Source of the DNA: Chlamydomonas reinhardtii
Taxonomy: Eukaryota > Chlorophyta > Chlorophyceae > Chlamydomonadales > Chlamydomonadaceae
Reading direction: 5' to 3'
DNA: 64,000 nt
Assembly: GCF_000002595.2 (NCBI RefSeq)
Contig: NC_057012.1
Span: 2,895,332-2,959,331, forward strand
Shown here: piece after piece, positions 44,686 to 57,331 of the stretch
Layout of the letters: the number at the start of each line of letters is the position of its first letter
Numbering within the stretch: position 1 is the stretch's first letter
Notes under the pieces: generated by a model
The model's database searches: none
The model's input: only the letters and a program-made list of their open reading frames with translations
What the model was told of the DNA's origin: nothing
Program-made: the position numbers and the translations under genes

Positions 44686-45808
44686 CCGCCCCAAGGGGGT
44701 GTGGTGTTTACGGGCTGCCGCCTAGTGCCTACTCCTTCCCACAGGTTCTGCCATCAATCCATCGGCGTTCTGGACCCGTCGGCAAGGCGCTACATGGCCT
44801 TCCGGCACCCCGGCACAAACGCCATTCAGCGTTGGGTGGCGCCAGCCAGAGCCCCGCCATCCCGCGCCCCCTCCTGTCATGCTCGGCTTCGGCCACTCCG
44901 TCGCCTCAGCTCCCACCTCTCGTTCGCCTAACCGAGGCGGCCGTCGCTGACTTGCAGTTCTGGCTGGGGCTGCTTGACTGCGACTGCGCATCGCGGTAGA
45001 CCTCAACATGGTGTTGGGGGTTTTGAGGACCCCGACGGGGCGGTGGTCTACATCGATGCAAGCGCAGGGCTGGCAGGCGGCGCCCTTGACCTATAGTGCG
45101 GCGGCCGCCCGTACTGGCGGCGGCGGCGTACCCCGGCGGCGTGTTCGTGTGCCGGCGCTGCCTGCTGGCGGATGCGGCGCTGGAGGAGCTGGCGGGAAGG
45201 GCTGTGGCGGCGGTGGCGGAGTCGTCCGCAGAGACGTACCAGTCGCACCGCCGCCGCGTAGTGCAGTACGCGGAGTCGGTACTGCGTATTCAGCACACGC
45301 AGTCTCCCGCGCGGCCCGGGCACGGACCTTAACCGCGCACACGTCTGCATGTTCCTGGCCTGGGCGGTGCAGAGGTACGCTGTCAGCACCACCGACGGCA
45401 CACTTTCGGCCCTGTCGGACTGGCAACGGGCCCGGGGCGTCCCAGCGGCAGCAGCCATCCGCCGAGACCCGATGGTGCGGCGCCTCGGGGTGCAGATTCA
45501 GCGGGAGGCCGCGGGCTCGGTGGCGGCCCAGCCCCAGATGAAAGCCCCCGTTCCCGATCGGGCTGCTGGTATGGCTCGTGGCTTGGCTGGGCACCACCAA
45601 CGTCTCTTGCTGTAGCGCAGCAAGCTGGCCGGGCGGCAGCTGCAGGACGTGTGGTACCAGGCGGACCAGAAAGGGGGCGGAGCCACACTGGAGGCGGTGC
45701 GGCGTTTTGTGACGGTGCGGCGTTTTGTGACGGTGCGGCGTTTTGTGCAGCCGGGGGCGGGGGCGCGCATGCGGATTGTGGGCCGGATGTGACCGGCCAA
45801 CTGAGGGT

Positions 45809-46152
45809 GGGGGGAGTGGCCTCCGCATGCGCCGAGAAGGGGTGCGGAACGGGCGAGCTCGCCGGCCGCGGCCGGCGGGGCAGCACGGTTCTTCCCCCAC
45901 CCTGATGTTGGCGTCTCCCCCGGGGGCAATACAGTTGTGCCTCTTTAATGTTTGGAAAGGAGGTGTAGGTAGGGAGGTTGTGACACACGGGTGGCGGATG
46001 TGGGACATGCACGATCGGAGACAGAGACGGGAGAGACACGCCGGGTTGGGGGCTGAGACGGACTTTATATTGCAGTTGTGCGTATTTCCCAACGCTTCTG
46101 GTCTCGGAATCAATAAGGCCGGAGAGTGCAGCCCATTGCGAAGCAAAATTCA
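45809..46152 (+). repeat. B1 repeat of the retroelement
   Basis: 344 bp block starting GGGGGGAGTGGCCTCCG and ending GCAAAATTCA. It matches B2 (46527-46870) with a constant offset of 718 and no difference seen by eye. Its last six bases, AATTCA, are also the first of A2. Confidence 0.9.
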
Positions 46153-46465
46153 GATTTTGGACTGTGTCAAAAATCGGGTTTGGGGGCGCCAATGGGGCTG
46201 CCGAGTTCGGCCCATGCGCATGGGTGGGAGCATGGTCGAGGTGTGGATAGAGTAAGGGATGTTGAACCAATTTCCAGGTTGTTTCTTATCTACGGTCTTA
46301 CTAGCTCTTTACACGGCGAGCCGAGACAGGTTCAGGCCGGCCACGCGTTGGGCCAGTGTGCCGGCGGAGTAGAATCGAGTTTGACGTCTTGCGTAGTTTT
46401 ACTTCCTTCGTGGGTAGCGATTCAGGCTAGGGGGGCGGTAGGCGCGGCGCTGGCCCGTCTTTCGC
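46147..46465 (+). repeat. A2 repeat of the retroelement
   Basis: Second copy of A1, abutting B1 through the shared AATTCA. A 61 bp stretch separates its end from B2. Confidence 0.9.
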
Positions 46466-46526
46466 TTCCCACCCGCCCACCCTGCGATAGCCGGGCGTAG
46501 ACTCGGGTAGGACTGGTGCTGCACCG

Positions 46527-46870
46527 GGGGGGAGTGGCCTCCGCATGCGCCGAGAAGGGGTGCGGAACGGGCGAGCTCGCCGGCCGCGGCCGGCGGGGCA
46601 GCACGGTTCTTCCCCCACCCTGATGTTGGCGTCTCCCCCGGGGGCAATACAGTTGTGCCTCTTTAATGTTTGGAAAGGAGGTGTAGGTAGGGAGGTTGTG
46701 ACACACGGGTGGCGGATGTGGGACATGCACGATCGGAGACAGAGACGGGAGAGACACGCCGGGTTGGGGGCTGAGACGGACTTTATATTGCAGTTGTGCG
46801 TATTTCCCAACGCTTCTGGTCTCGGAATCAATAAGGCCGGAGAGTGCAGCCCATTGCGAAGCAAAATTCA
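46527..46870 (+). repeat. B2 repeat of the retroelement
   Basis: Second copy of B1. It ends GCAAAATTCA and then runs into unrelated flanking DNA, which marks the right end of the element. Confidence 0.9.
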
Positions 46871-47241
46871 AGGTTTTTCTGCGGAATCGAGCCCCATGGT
46901 TCGCCAGTTTCGGCATGGTAATAGAACCGGCTTGATAGCCTGAGTTGCCTGCACACAGACACATCGTGTCCCTTGTCGTGACTGCGTAATATGAGATTAA
47001 TGCACTAAGGAGGCTGACGAGAGCGTTGTCTCAGACATTTTGTAGACATTTTGTAGACACTCTTGTGTTTTCAAGGAGCTCGTAGCCCATACTCGCTGCA
47101 CTATGAAAACGTATAGGGCTAGTAGACAATAGTATAGAGGCTTGCCTCTTGGCTATGCGTCCGCGCACACGCCCCAGTTATGCCAGGACGCCTGGTTTTG
47201 GTGGCCTTCGCTCTTGCTGAGATGTTTTCGATAATGACAGT
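46871..47241. other. Flank between the retroelement and the LRR gene
   Basis: 371 bp, AT-richer than its surroundings, with a duplicated GACATTTTGTA near 47040. It must contain the promoter and 5' UTR of the LRR gene. No TATA box is clear. Confidence 0.45.
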
Positions 47242-50200
47242 ATGAGCGTGAGGTGCTCTTGGCCGCGGCTGGAGTGCACTGCGATGGTCGCTTGCCCAGC
47301 TCGTGTTTGGCAGCGGGCGAGAAGCGGAGGCGCATTCCTTCTGTTTTGCGTTGCTCTACTTGCGGCAGGTAATGCGTTCGACGGCTCTGCCGTTTGCGAA
47401 GTCTCAAAATAAAACAGTATCGGGTTCAGACCAGGACCAGTTTACACTCATTCGCATTCTTACACTGGAATGCAGGCGTTTGCGTGGGCGGGCAGGCACA
47501 GGCCTCGACAACCGGCACAGCGGGACCCCCGCCCCCGCTTCGTGTGCTCGCCACGCTCGCGTCCGCCCCACGCCCCCCCTCGCCCTCACCGCCCCCGCCC
47601 GCACCTGAGCCGCCACGGCAGACCGTGCTGCTATCTCGCCTGGACGCCGTCACGCGTGAATCCATCTGCGCACTGCCTGGCAACGCCTCAGCGGGCTGCG
47701 TCGACACGCTGAGTTGGGTCATCGACCTGGACCCGTTCCCGCTGACCGTGGGCGGTTCGGCCCCAGCTGTCGGCAGCTCCGGCGCCGGCTTGCGCTGCAT
47801 CGCTGGCGTGGATCTGGGTCTGGGTTGCCGCTGGCCCAGCGTGAGCGCCTACCTGGTGTCGGGCGAGGCGGACACGTACACCTACAGGCCCCTGGAGCTG
47901 GCGGTGCGCGCGCCCGACATCTCTCAGGCGTTCCAGGTGCGTGGGCAGGGGCGGGCGTACGTTGGGAGACACGCGCAAGTGCTTGTGGTTATAGGAGCTG
48001 CACGCGGGCTCCGGTAAGGGGCACTGCCGGTAGCGGTGCGGGGGCAACTGCCCTGCACCGCTTTCCGTGTGCATCAGACATCCTTTTGGTTGCTCCTGCA
48101 AAAGCCACACCTTGGCAGCAACATGCCCAGCCTCATCCAGTCCCACCAATCAAGTGTTCATGTGCCCATGCCTGTGTTTTCACGCGCTGCAGCTGGGCTA
48201 CACGGACCAGGCGGCGGCGCTGCTGCGGCAGCTGGAGGGCTTATCGGTGCGCTGCACGGCGCCGGCGCCGCCAGCCGTGTACGCGGCCTTCCTGTTGGAG
48301 CCGCTCATCATGGCGCTGGCTGCGGCGGGCGTGGACACCGGCACCAACGTTACTGACATCCTCGCAACTATCGCCGCCGCATCCGGGCGGCCGCCGTCGC
48401 CGCCCTTGCAGCGGTCGCCGCCGCCGCCGCCGCCCCTGAACGGCTCCGCCGGGGCGGTGCACAACAGCACCATGCCGTCATCGCCGCCGCCGCGGCCCGT
48501 GGCATCGCCGTCACCTCCTCCGCCGCCGCCGGCGGGCTCGAGCCTAGCCGCAGCTACAACGGCGGGCGGAGGTGGCACAGCCGCCAACGTCAGCGCCCTA
48601 AACGCCACCGCCAGCCTCAACTTCACGTACGCGGGCATTCGCAACGCCTCCGACCCAGCCTCCTACTTCTCCCGCCTCTATACCGCGCCCACCACGCCGC
48701 CCTCGCGGCTGCGGCGGCTGTCCATCAACGACTGCGGGCTGTCGGGCCAGATGCCGGATGACGCCACGTGGTTACAGCTGCCCTTCCTGGAGCGGCTGGA
48801 CCTCAGCCGCAACCTGCTGTCCGGCACGCTGCCGCCCACCTTCGGGCCCACGCCGCCCATGGCGCACGTGAACCTGTCGTACAACCGCATCACTGGTAGG
48901 ACCACGCTCAGTTTGCTAGGGATAACTTGTATGTGCTTTTCATTGCGCCGCCCGGGGTCGCCGCCGCCAAACCCAAAACACGCGTGATTGTGCCGGCCGG
49001 CCCGAACACCCCGTGCGCAGGCCCGCTGCCATCCACCCTGAACCGCTACGGCGGCTGCGGACGTGTGTTAGACCTGTCCTACAACGACCTGCGCGGCCGC
49101 ATACCTCGCGCCTGGCTGGACGGCGCTTGCTCGGCGTCGGGCAAGGATGCCGGCAGCATCACGCCGCGTACCGCCGCCACCGCCGCCGCCGCCGCCGCCC
49201 CCACCGCGGCCTCCTACCTCGGCACGCTCGACACCTCCAACCCGGCAGCGCAGTCACTTGCAGCTGCGGCGGCGGAGGCGGCCGCCGGCGGCATCTTTGG
49301 CGCCGCCGCCCTGGCGGGCAGCGGCAACACAGTGGTGTCCGCGGCGAGCCTGGTGGAGGACCCCACGGCCGGCGCCGCGGCCGCCGCCACCATCACGCTG
49401 AGCGGCTCGGGCGCCTTCTGGATGAGCTACAGCCATTCGTACGGCTTCGCCGGCGACGGCTGCCCGCCCGACGGCGTGTCGTGGGGCTCCGACCCCGACC
49501 TGCACGCGGCCGTGATCACCACCTCACCCGCCTTCGCCGCGCTGGCGTCAGCCGCCACCGGCAGCAGCGCGGGCAGCAGCTACACGCGGCCGTACCCGTT
49601 CTCGATGCTGCTGTACGGCAACCCGCGACTGCAGACGCCGGGTGACCGCGGCGTGACGTTCGCGGCGGCCTTCACGCGCTCGCTGCAGTTCGGCATGCAC
49701 GACAACGCCTGCACCGCCTTCCAGCCGCTGCCCGAACTGCTGTGGCTGTGGGGCAGCTTCGGTGCCGCGGGCGTGGCCGTGCTGTTTGCCGCCATCTTCT
49801 ACGCGGCCTGGCAGTGGAAGACCAACCGCTCCAAAGTCACGCCCTCTAATGCAGCTGCTCAAAGTAGGCGGCCGTCCATGGCGGCGGGCGCGGCGCCACC
49901 TCCAGCAACGGCGCCGGGAACTGCAGCCCCGCCCACACACGGCGGGCGGCTGGGCTCTATGTCGGCCTCGGTGCCTACAGCGGCGGCCAGCCGCGTAGCG
50001 CTATCGGTGGCGCCATCGGGCCTCAGCCGTGCCGACGGCGCCGCGGTGGCGCCTTCCGGCCCGAGTGGCTGGACGGCGCCGACACCGGGGCAGGTGTCGG
50101 GCCCCAGCCGCACTGGCGGGTCCATGTCGGCGGCGGCGGCAGCGGGGGCGAACCGGGTGGCTGTCTCGGGGCCGAGCCGCGTACTTGCAGGCGCCGTGGC

Positions 50201-53200
50201 GGAGTCCGTGACGCCCTCTGGGCCCAGCAGTCGTGCCGCCGCCGCTCTGGCAGTGGCGCCATCCGGCCCGAGCCAGCGCCGCCAGCCGCCGCCGCAGCCT
50301 TTGCAGGCCGAGGGGTACGAAGAGGCGTATGAGGGCACGGGTGGAGCTGGCGCGGAGGATCAGGATGAGGAGGAGCGGGAGGGTGGCGCGGAGGAGGAGA
50401 TCAGCGACGCGAGCGGCGCGCAGCAGAATGGCAATGAACAGCAGGTGTCGCACGCGGTACGTATGTGCGTATGTTGCGCCCGTATGCACGGTTCCATTGC
50501 AGCGCAAGCGTAGCGCACGGCTTACTGGTTTGAAAAGATGCGCGGCCCTTGTTTCTGCCTGCCCCATTCAATGTCCTGCCGCCGCCGCCATCTCGCGCCG
50601 CGCAGGCCGGCTACGAGGCTTACCAGCCCCAGCCCGAGGCAGCAGCAGTCGCCATGGGCGCCAGCGGCGGCATGGCGCGCATCATCATCGTGGCCCACGC
50701 GCGCGCCTACTCCCGCCGCGCTGTGGCCCGGCTGTCCATTTACGGTCGCAACGCCTACGATGTGACGGGCACCGTCACGCGCTGGGTGCTGCACGAGATC
50801 CCGTGGGGGCCCATGGCGCGTGCCGCCGCCGCCGTGGCGGCGCATGCGGCGGCCGGGTCCATGACGTACGTGCTGTCGCTCGAGTCGCGCCGCACGTACT
50901 GTAGCACGTTGGTGTCCTGCCTGCCGTGGCTCTGGGTGGTGCCGCCGGCGCTGGCGGTGCTGGCAGTTGGCGGCACGCTGTATCTCATGCGCGCCACTCG
51001 CGAGCTGGCAGCGACCATGAGCAAGCAGGTGGGCCAGGCGGTGGCAGACCAGGTGGAGGGCTCGGCGCACGGCGGAGGCAGCGGCGGAGCTGCCGCTGAA
51101 GGCGCGGCTGGAGGCGGAGGGCTGAGCCGCGGGCGGAGCAAGGCGGCGACGGAGCTTGAGGCGGAGCTTGAGGCGGAGGAGGCGGAGGAGGCGGCAGCCG
51201 CGGCCGGTGGTGCTTCCCGGAGGGAGGTGCACCGCAGCAGCAGCGGCGGCAACAGCGGAGAGACCGGCAGCGGCAGCAGCGGCACCGAAGGCACTGTCAG
51301 CACCGACGGCGTCACGCCGTCCGTACCCGTGCTGGCGGCGACTGCTGCGGCGTCGACGTCGCTCGGCTCCCGCCGTCACCCGCCGCCGCGGCCGTCGCCG
51401 TCGGCAGGCGTCGGAGAAGCGCAGGAGCGCTGGGTCAGTGGCCAGCGACGGGGTCCCGGCACCGGCACCGGCATGGCGCGCGAGGGCGACGGCGCTGCTA
51501 TAGGCGGCAGCGTCATGCCGCGCTCGCCCACATGTGTGTCCTCGCCCAGCATCGCCGGCCCGGCGGGGCCGTCATCGGCTCTCAGGTCGTCAGTGTCGCG
51601 CGCGCCCTCGCAGCGCCGCGTGACGCTGGGTGGGGTGATGCCCACGCCCACTCCCATCCGCATCAACGGCAGTAACGACCCCAGCGGCGGAGACGTGCCG
51701 CCCAACCGCAGCGGCTCCATGCATGGCTTCTCTCTGGTCGCCAACACCAACAGCTTCGCGAACGGCCTTGGTAGCGCCAGCCCCAAGTCCAGCCCCAAGG
51801 CCTCCGGCACGGGCGCATTCGGCACTCCCGGCCCACACGACCTTGCTGCCGAAGGCGGCGGCAGCCAGCCCGGCAGTCCGCGCTCGCCCGCTTCCGTCCG
51901 TGGCAGCGCAATGCCCGGCAGCCCGCTGGGTGGCGGCGCCGGCGCCGGTGCGCCGCGCTCACCGCTAGGTCGTGGTCTGTCCGCCGTCGGTGGAGCCAGC
52001 GGCAACGCCGTGCGCGGCCGCAGCGCTCTGGCTGTGGGCTCAGCCCTGAAGCGGAACAGCGTGGACGAAGACGCCGTAGCGGTGGCAATGGCGAACGGCG
52101 GTGGCGGCAGCAGCCGCACCGGCACAGGCACGGGCATGTCGCCGGGCGGCGCGGCCGCGGGCGTGTCGCACCGTATCAGCAGCCCTATCTCTGGAGCGGG
52201 GGAATGCATGAGCCCGTCCGGCGCCCGGGGTCTGCGAGGCCCGGCCGGCAGCACCAGCAAGCGAGGTAGGCACGGCCTTGTAGGTGACGGTTGAAAAGCA
52301 TTAGGCCTGATGATTGCTGCATGGATGCCCACACTCTTGCGCACCGATTGATCAAGCCGTTGTTTACCGCAGCATCAACAACCATGCCCAATTGCCCATG
52401 CATGTCAACATCGCACGTATGTTGCCCGACGTGCAGTGCTGATGGCGTCGGCAGGCGGCGGTGGTCCGCGCGCGGTCGCGGAGGCGCTCGAGTCGTCGTC
52501 ACCGCCACTCTCCGATGACCAGACCGCCGCCGACCACAGCGGCAGTCCTAGAGAGACGGTGCTGGGACCGCAAACTCCAGCCCCGTCCAGGCCAAGCCCA
52601 AGCCATGCCGATAACACGGCTTCGGGACAGGGCGCGTTGACGCCAGCACAAACGTGCAGCGTCTCCGCACGGCGACTGGTGGTTCGCGCAGTGGGCGGCA
52701 CAGCCTCACCAAGGCTCATGCGCAGCCACAACCACAACCACAGTCACAGCCCCCACAGCAGCCCGCGCAACTGTCGAGTCTCGGCGCAGCTGTCGATCGC
52801 GTCGACGGAAGACACGGCGCGCTACTGGGAGGACACGGACGGTGATGGCGGCGACGTGGATGGTGGTAGCCAGCTGGATGGGGTGCTGCCGCAGGCGGCT
52901 GCGGAGCAGCCGGTGGCGGCAGAACAGCATGCATGGCGGCTGCATGCTCAGATTGGGGTGGAAGGCGACGCCGGAGACGGTAAAACCGCCGGCGCTGAGC
53001 AGGTGCATCTCGAGCAGCAGCAGGAGGAGGCTGTTGGCTACTGGCAGACTCCATACGCATGCAGTGACGATGGTGGGCGGGTGCCGCGGCGCTCGGTCAC
53101 TGCCGCGGCCCAGGTGGCGAGCTGGGACGAGCAGGAGGACTGGTATGGCGAAGCCGCGGCACTGGTCATGCGCGCTGCGGCACACGAGGCGCTGGCGGCG

Positions 53201-55660
53201 CGGTGGTTGCCGCGGTCCTGGTGTGAGCTGCTGCCGCCGCCTCTGGCGCGCTCCCTCAGCTTCTGGCTGCCTGGAGGAGGCGGGCCGGCGCTGCCGCACC
53301 GGGAGCTGCTGTTGGCGGCGCCGGCCGGTGTGCCGGTAGCTGAGGGACACGATGTCGGAGGCGCGGGCGGCGTCCGGTTTGCAAAGGGCACCGGCGGCAG
53401 CACTGCAGGCGGCGCGGAGGCGGATGGTGGTGGCACTGACAGGAGCCCACAGCACCAGTCGCGGTCCATGGGCGGCCGCCCGGCCGCGCTGACGGTGCCG
53501 CCAGGAATGGAGGGCAGCATTGAGTATGCCCACGCGCGCCATGTCCAGCTTGGCGCGGCTGCTGCTGCCGCGGCGCCGTACAAGCACTCACACGTGTATG
53601 ACCCCGCAGCCCTGTCGGCGGCGGGCGGCGGCGCGCAGCTCAGCCCCGGCAGCGCTGCATCAGCCGCCGTGGCGCACGCTACGGCAGCGGCGGCAGCCCA
53701 CGGGGGCAGGCGCTCCATGTCTCGGCACCCCAGCCGCGGCGCCGCCAGTAAAGGCGCCAGTCCCCTTACCAGCCCGCCTTCCAACGTGACGGCGCACCCA
53801 TGGGGCGTGATGCCGGCACCGCCGATGCCGGGCCAGCAGTGGCACAGCATGCCTCCCGCGCAGCAGCAGTCGCCGGGCCTCATGCACATGGCCACTGCGT
53901 CAGTGCTGGCGCAGATGGCCCAGGGGCGCGCTCCCTACGGCGGCCCCATCAGCCCCGGCTCGCACGCCGCCGCCAACGGCCCCAACAGCGCCCAGGCGCT
54001 GAGCGGCAGCGCCAGCCAGCACTGGCAGCCGCAGCTGCCATCTCCGCAGCCAGGGGGCGCGCGGTCGACAGCACGGTCGCACAGTCGCCTGGCTCAGAAC
54101 GCGGCGGCGGCAGCGCTAAGCGCCAGCACTGCCGCTAGCATGGCGGCGTCTGTGGCTGCCGGCGGCGTCAGCCGCCGGTCCTTGGCGGCTGCGGCCGCCG
54201 CAAACGCCGCGGAGCCTCCGTGCGCGCACGCACACGGGCACCTGCTCGTGCCGGAGCGGCGCGTTGCAAGCATGCCATCGCAGCGCCACTCGCCGAATGG
54301 CGGCCCGGCGTCGGCCATGGAGCCCGAGTCCTCCAGCATGGGGTTCCTTCTGGCGGGGGTGCCCGGCACAGGCACCGACGGCGACGGGGGCGGCGGCGGC
54401 GGCGGCGGTGGCGGCGGCCTGCCCGGAGCCATCGGCAGCACCCACAACTCCCCGGACCCATACTCGCGGGTGGCGAGTCGGCAGCGCAGCAGCAGGTGGC
54501 TGGAGCACCAGCTGACGGCGACCAGCCAACGGAGCATGGTGACGCAGCGGCCGTCCATGGCGGCGGCCGCCGCCGTTGCAGCCGCCAACGCGCAGAGCGC
54601 CGCCAGCATGACGGCGGCGGCGATGGCAGCGTCGGGGCCCTCGGCGGCGGCGGCGATGGCGGCGCAGCGGTCGCGGCTGCCCGGCTACGGCGCGGAAGGC
54701 TCCGCCCCCGCCGACTCTGCTGCCGCTGGCGCAGGTGCACCAGCGGACTTGCCCGCTGCCGGGGGCGCGCCTGGGGTTCAGATGGGCGGGGCGACGCGGG
54801 TGCGGCGGCTGCGCCCGGCGGCGCTGCTGGTGGTGCACGAGTACCTGCGCGACAGCACCCTGGGGCGGCCGGGCTCGGGTGCGGCTGCGCGGCTGCGTGC
54901 CATCGCACTTAGCGTTCTGGGTGTGCTGGGCTGGGCTGTGTTTGGCACGCCGCTGGCGCTCGCGCTGGCGGCGCCCACGGCGCTGGTCATCCTCGTGGAC
55001 GCAACGCTGCACGTGCTGGCTGCCTCCGGCCGTCTGATCGCCGCTGGCGTCTCCCTGCTCTTCCGAGGCCCCGACCGCCGCTCGGCACTCGCGCGCCTCG
55101 GCTCCTACGGAAGCGGCGCGGCGTCTTCCGCAGCCGCCGCGCCCGTCGTGAGCAGCGTGGTGGTGGTGGGCGGCTACTCCGGCTGGGCGGCGTCGGTGCG
55201 GCTGGCGGCTGCCTTGTTCCTTGGGCTGCACACCCACGTGGCGGCGTGGGCGCTGTGCATTCCGCTGGCGGTGTTCACGGGCGCGCTGTACGGGCTGGGC
55301 TACGAGTGGGGCGCGGGCGCGGTGCCGCTGCCGTGGGTGTTCCTGGCCGCCAACGCGGGCTGCCTGGCGGGCGCGCTGCTGCTGCTGGTGGAGCTGGCGT
55401 TCGACATGCCTGCCTGGGAGCACGGCGTGTGCAGGTGCGTCTGTGCGCGCGCGCGTACGCACGGGAAGTATGGGCAGTTGGGCACAGTGTGTGAAGCATT
55501 CATTACGGCAAGGCCAACTGCTGAAGCGTCCCCTTTCTATTTACCTTTGGCTGTTTGCAGATATCCTTACGCGATGGCGGTTCGTGCCGCGGCGGAGTCT
55601 CGGCGTGCGGCGGCGAAAGCAGCGGAGAAACGTGAGACACCTCAGGAGGTTCCCGCGTGA
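47242..55660 (+). CDS. Giant LRR and multi-pass membrane protein, ~2494 aa
   Basis: Seven exons close in phase: 47242-47368, 47476-47936, 48193-48895, 49021-50456, 50606-52265, 52437-55434, 55561-55660. Exon 1 gives a long-headed signal peptide (GGAFLLFCVALLAAG core). The ectodomain has PPSPSPPPP linkers, N-glycosylation sites and plant-type leucine-rich repeats (LRRLSINDCGLSGQMPDD, LERLDLSRNLLSGTLPP, VLDLSYNDLRGRIP) at about 350-455. TM1 is near 670-696 (GVAVLFAAIFYAAW). A Ser/Ala-rich region with repeated APSGPS/VSGPSR phrases follows, then TM2 near 1015-1036 (WVVPPALAVLAVGGTLYL), a ~1200-residue low-complexity region, and a hydrophobic C-terminal block (about 2283-2460) with several spans. 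I know no named family with this order; a plasma-membrane sensor or adhesion role is inferred from the LRR ectodomain. No kinase domain is present. A fusion of two gene models between exons 5 and 6 is possible. Confidence 0.8.
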
Positions 55661-57331
55661 CAGAGTCACAGCGGCGCTTGTACTTCAGGTTGGAAGATTG
55701 CAATGATTTCTCAGTGATTTTGTAGGTTGTCTGGCATTTATAGTGTGTGGCGGGCGGCGATGTCGACTGTTGTCTTCATATTATATGTCAAGCCGAACAG
55801 GTGATGTAGCTTGAAATGTAGATGTTCAAAGCAATCATGGCATCTGGTCATGCTCATGTTAGCTCAAGCCTCGAAGTCGAGGCCATCTGCTGTTCTTGAC
55901 GTGATGCATACCTGCAGTCAAGCACACAGGTGAACACAGCTGTGTTGGTGCACTGTTCAACGCGCCTTTGGGGGCGGGGCACTTCAAGCCCACACCCTGC
56001 GCGATTCATTCTGCATTGTATACTCACCTGGCCCTCATCAGGCATTCATCTAACAGCAGCATGCCGGAACGGCATGAGGGCACGATTCTTGAGTGGCTGG
56101 CGTGGCGGGAAGCCAAATCCTTGCAGTGACGGACAGCTATGTGGCATAGGTCGGGGTTGTGTGAGGCAGTCAGACGGACTAGCTGACGCCAGGCGGCGAA
56201 GCGAGGAATATGTCGTGACCACGACCGGCGATGATTTGACTCATGCTGCTGGGTCAGCTGCGGACTGATCAGTTCTTGGAGCGCGTGTTTCCGAGCTTTG
56301 ACGGGAACTGGGGCTTGGAGCAGCGTGTTTGATCACGCGCAATCGCTTGTGGCCAGTTGTGGCCTCCGTGACTCACGTGGCGTAGTCGCGTAGAACCCCA
56401 ATATAATGATTTCAGGGCCGCGCCGTGCCGGACCAACTGCTGCTACTGACTGCCTGGTCCAACTGCGACTTGGGGTCAACACGCGCGCGCGCTGCCGTGT
56501 GTGCGTAAGGAGCCCCAGCCCCCAGGGAAAGCATGCTGCAATGCCAGACGACGAGTGTCAGAACAGTCCTGGCACACTGCGCATACACGTCAAACTGAAG
56601 TGAGCTTTATTGACATGCCGGCCGCCAGGCGTGGGACGACTCTTCGGAGTGCGGAGGGTGGAGTGTTCCGGACTTCGGTGTCGGTCGGCAAGACCAGGCC
56701 AGTAGGAGTGGCATCACCAGGACAGGCGTGTTTGGGCTCGATGACAGAACACGCATACCCTGCCAGCCCCGCACGTGAGCACATCTATGCACGCTCGTAC
56801 AGTGAAGGTTACCGTATTCGCCTGGTGCTGTACATATGCCCATGCCGTGTTGGCTGAATACGTTACGTTCACTGTGCGCGCGTGCAAGGATGTGCAGGGG
56901 GTCCAAGACCATGCCGAGGTGGGGTGTGCGTGTATACAGTGGGGTGCACTATTGTGCGTGCTAAAGCCTATTACTGTAGTAGCCCGGCAAACGGGAGACC
57001 TATTCCTGTCGCAAGAAAACAACACGGCACTTTAGCGAGCCTCACAGTAACCCGCTGCGCTAGCGGCTTGTGCTTATAGTACTGCTCTATTGACTTTGGA
57101 GTTTTGTCCATCTCATCGAGCTTGGGGCTGCCACTTGCACTTGCAGTTTACAGCGAGAGCAACGTCAAGGTCAAGGGTTTAGAAAGCACTGCGCGCCTGC
57201 AACTATTTCTTAGGCTGTTTATCTACGCACGCGCTCGCAGTGGCGCGCACGGTGGCGCGACAACTGCAGACGGGGCAGCCCAAGGCTCCAGTGCAAGGGT
57301 CAGCGCTAATTAGCGAACTGACATTGCCAAG
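55661..57331. other. 3' flank of the LRR gene and promoter side of the RWP-RK gene
   Basis: 1.67 kb without a supportable gene. Short open frames on both strands lack domains or splice partners. Confidence 0.5.

Larger units (their letters stand above)
42796..46870 (+). mobile_element. Broken tyrosine-recombinase retrotransposon (DIRS order, TOC/Kangaroo-like) with split direct repeats
   Basis: The ends and repeats follow the order A1 (42796-43114), internal region, B1 (45809-46152), A2 (46147-46465), 61 bp spacer, B2 (46527-46870). This split-direct-repeat plan is known from PAT/Kangaroo/TOC-type tyrosine-recombinase retrotransposons, which lack LTRs and integrase. The internal ~2.7 kb holds a CAG/CAC-rich gag-like stretch, a remnant resembling the RT/RNase H end of DIRS elements (about 44740-45090) and a remnant of the N-terminal part of a tyrosine recombinase (about 45120-45615). 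The element is far shorter than intact relatives and its coding region is broken in several places, so it is non-autonomous. The paired repeats look identical, which suggests recent activity or homogenisation. Family assignment rests on architecture plus weak protein resemblance. Confidence 0.75.
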
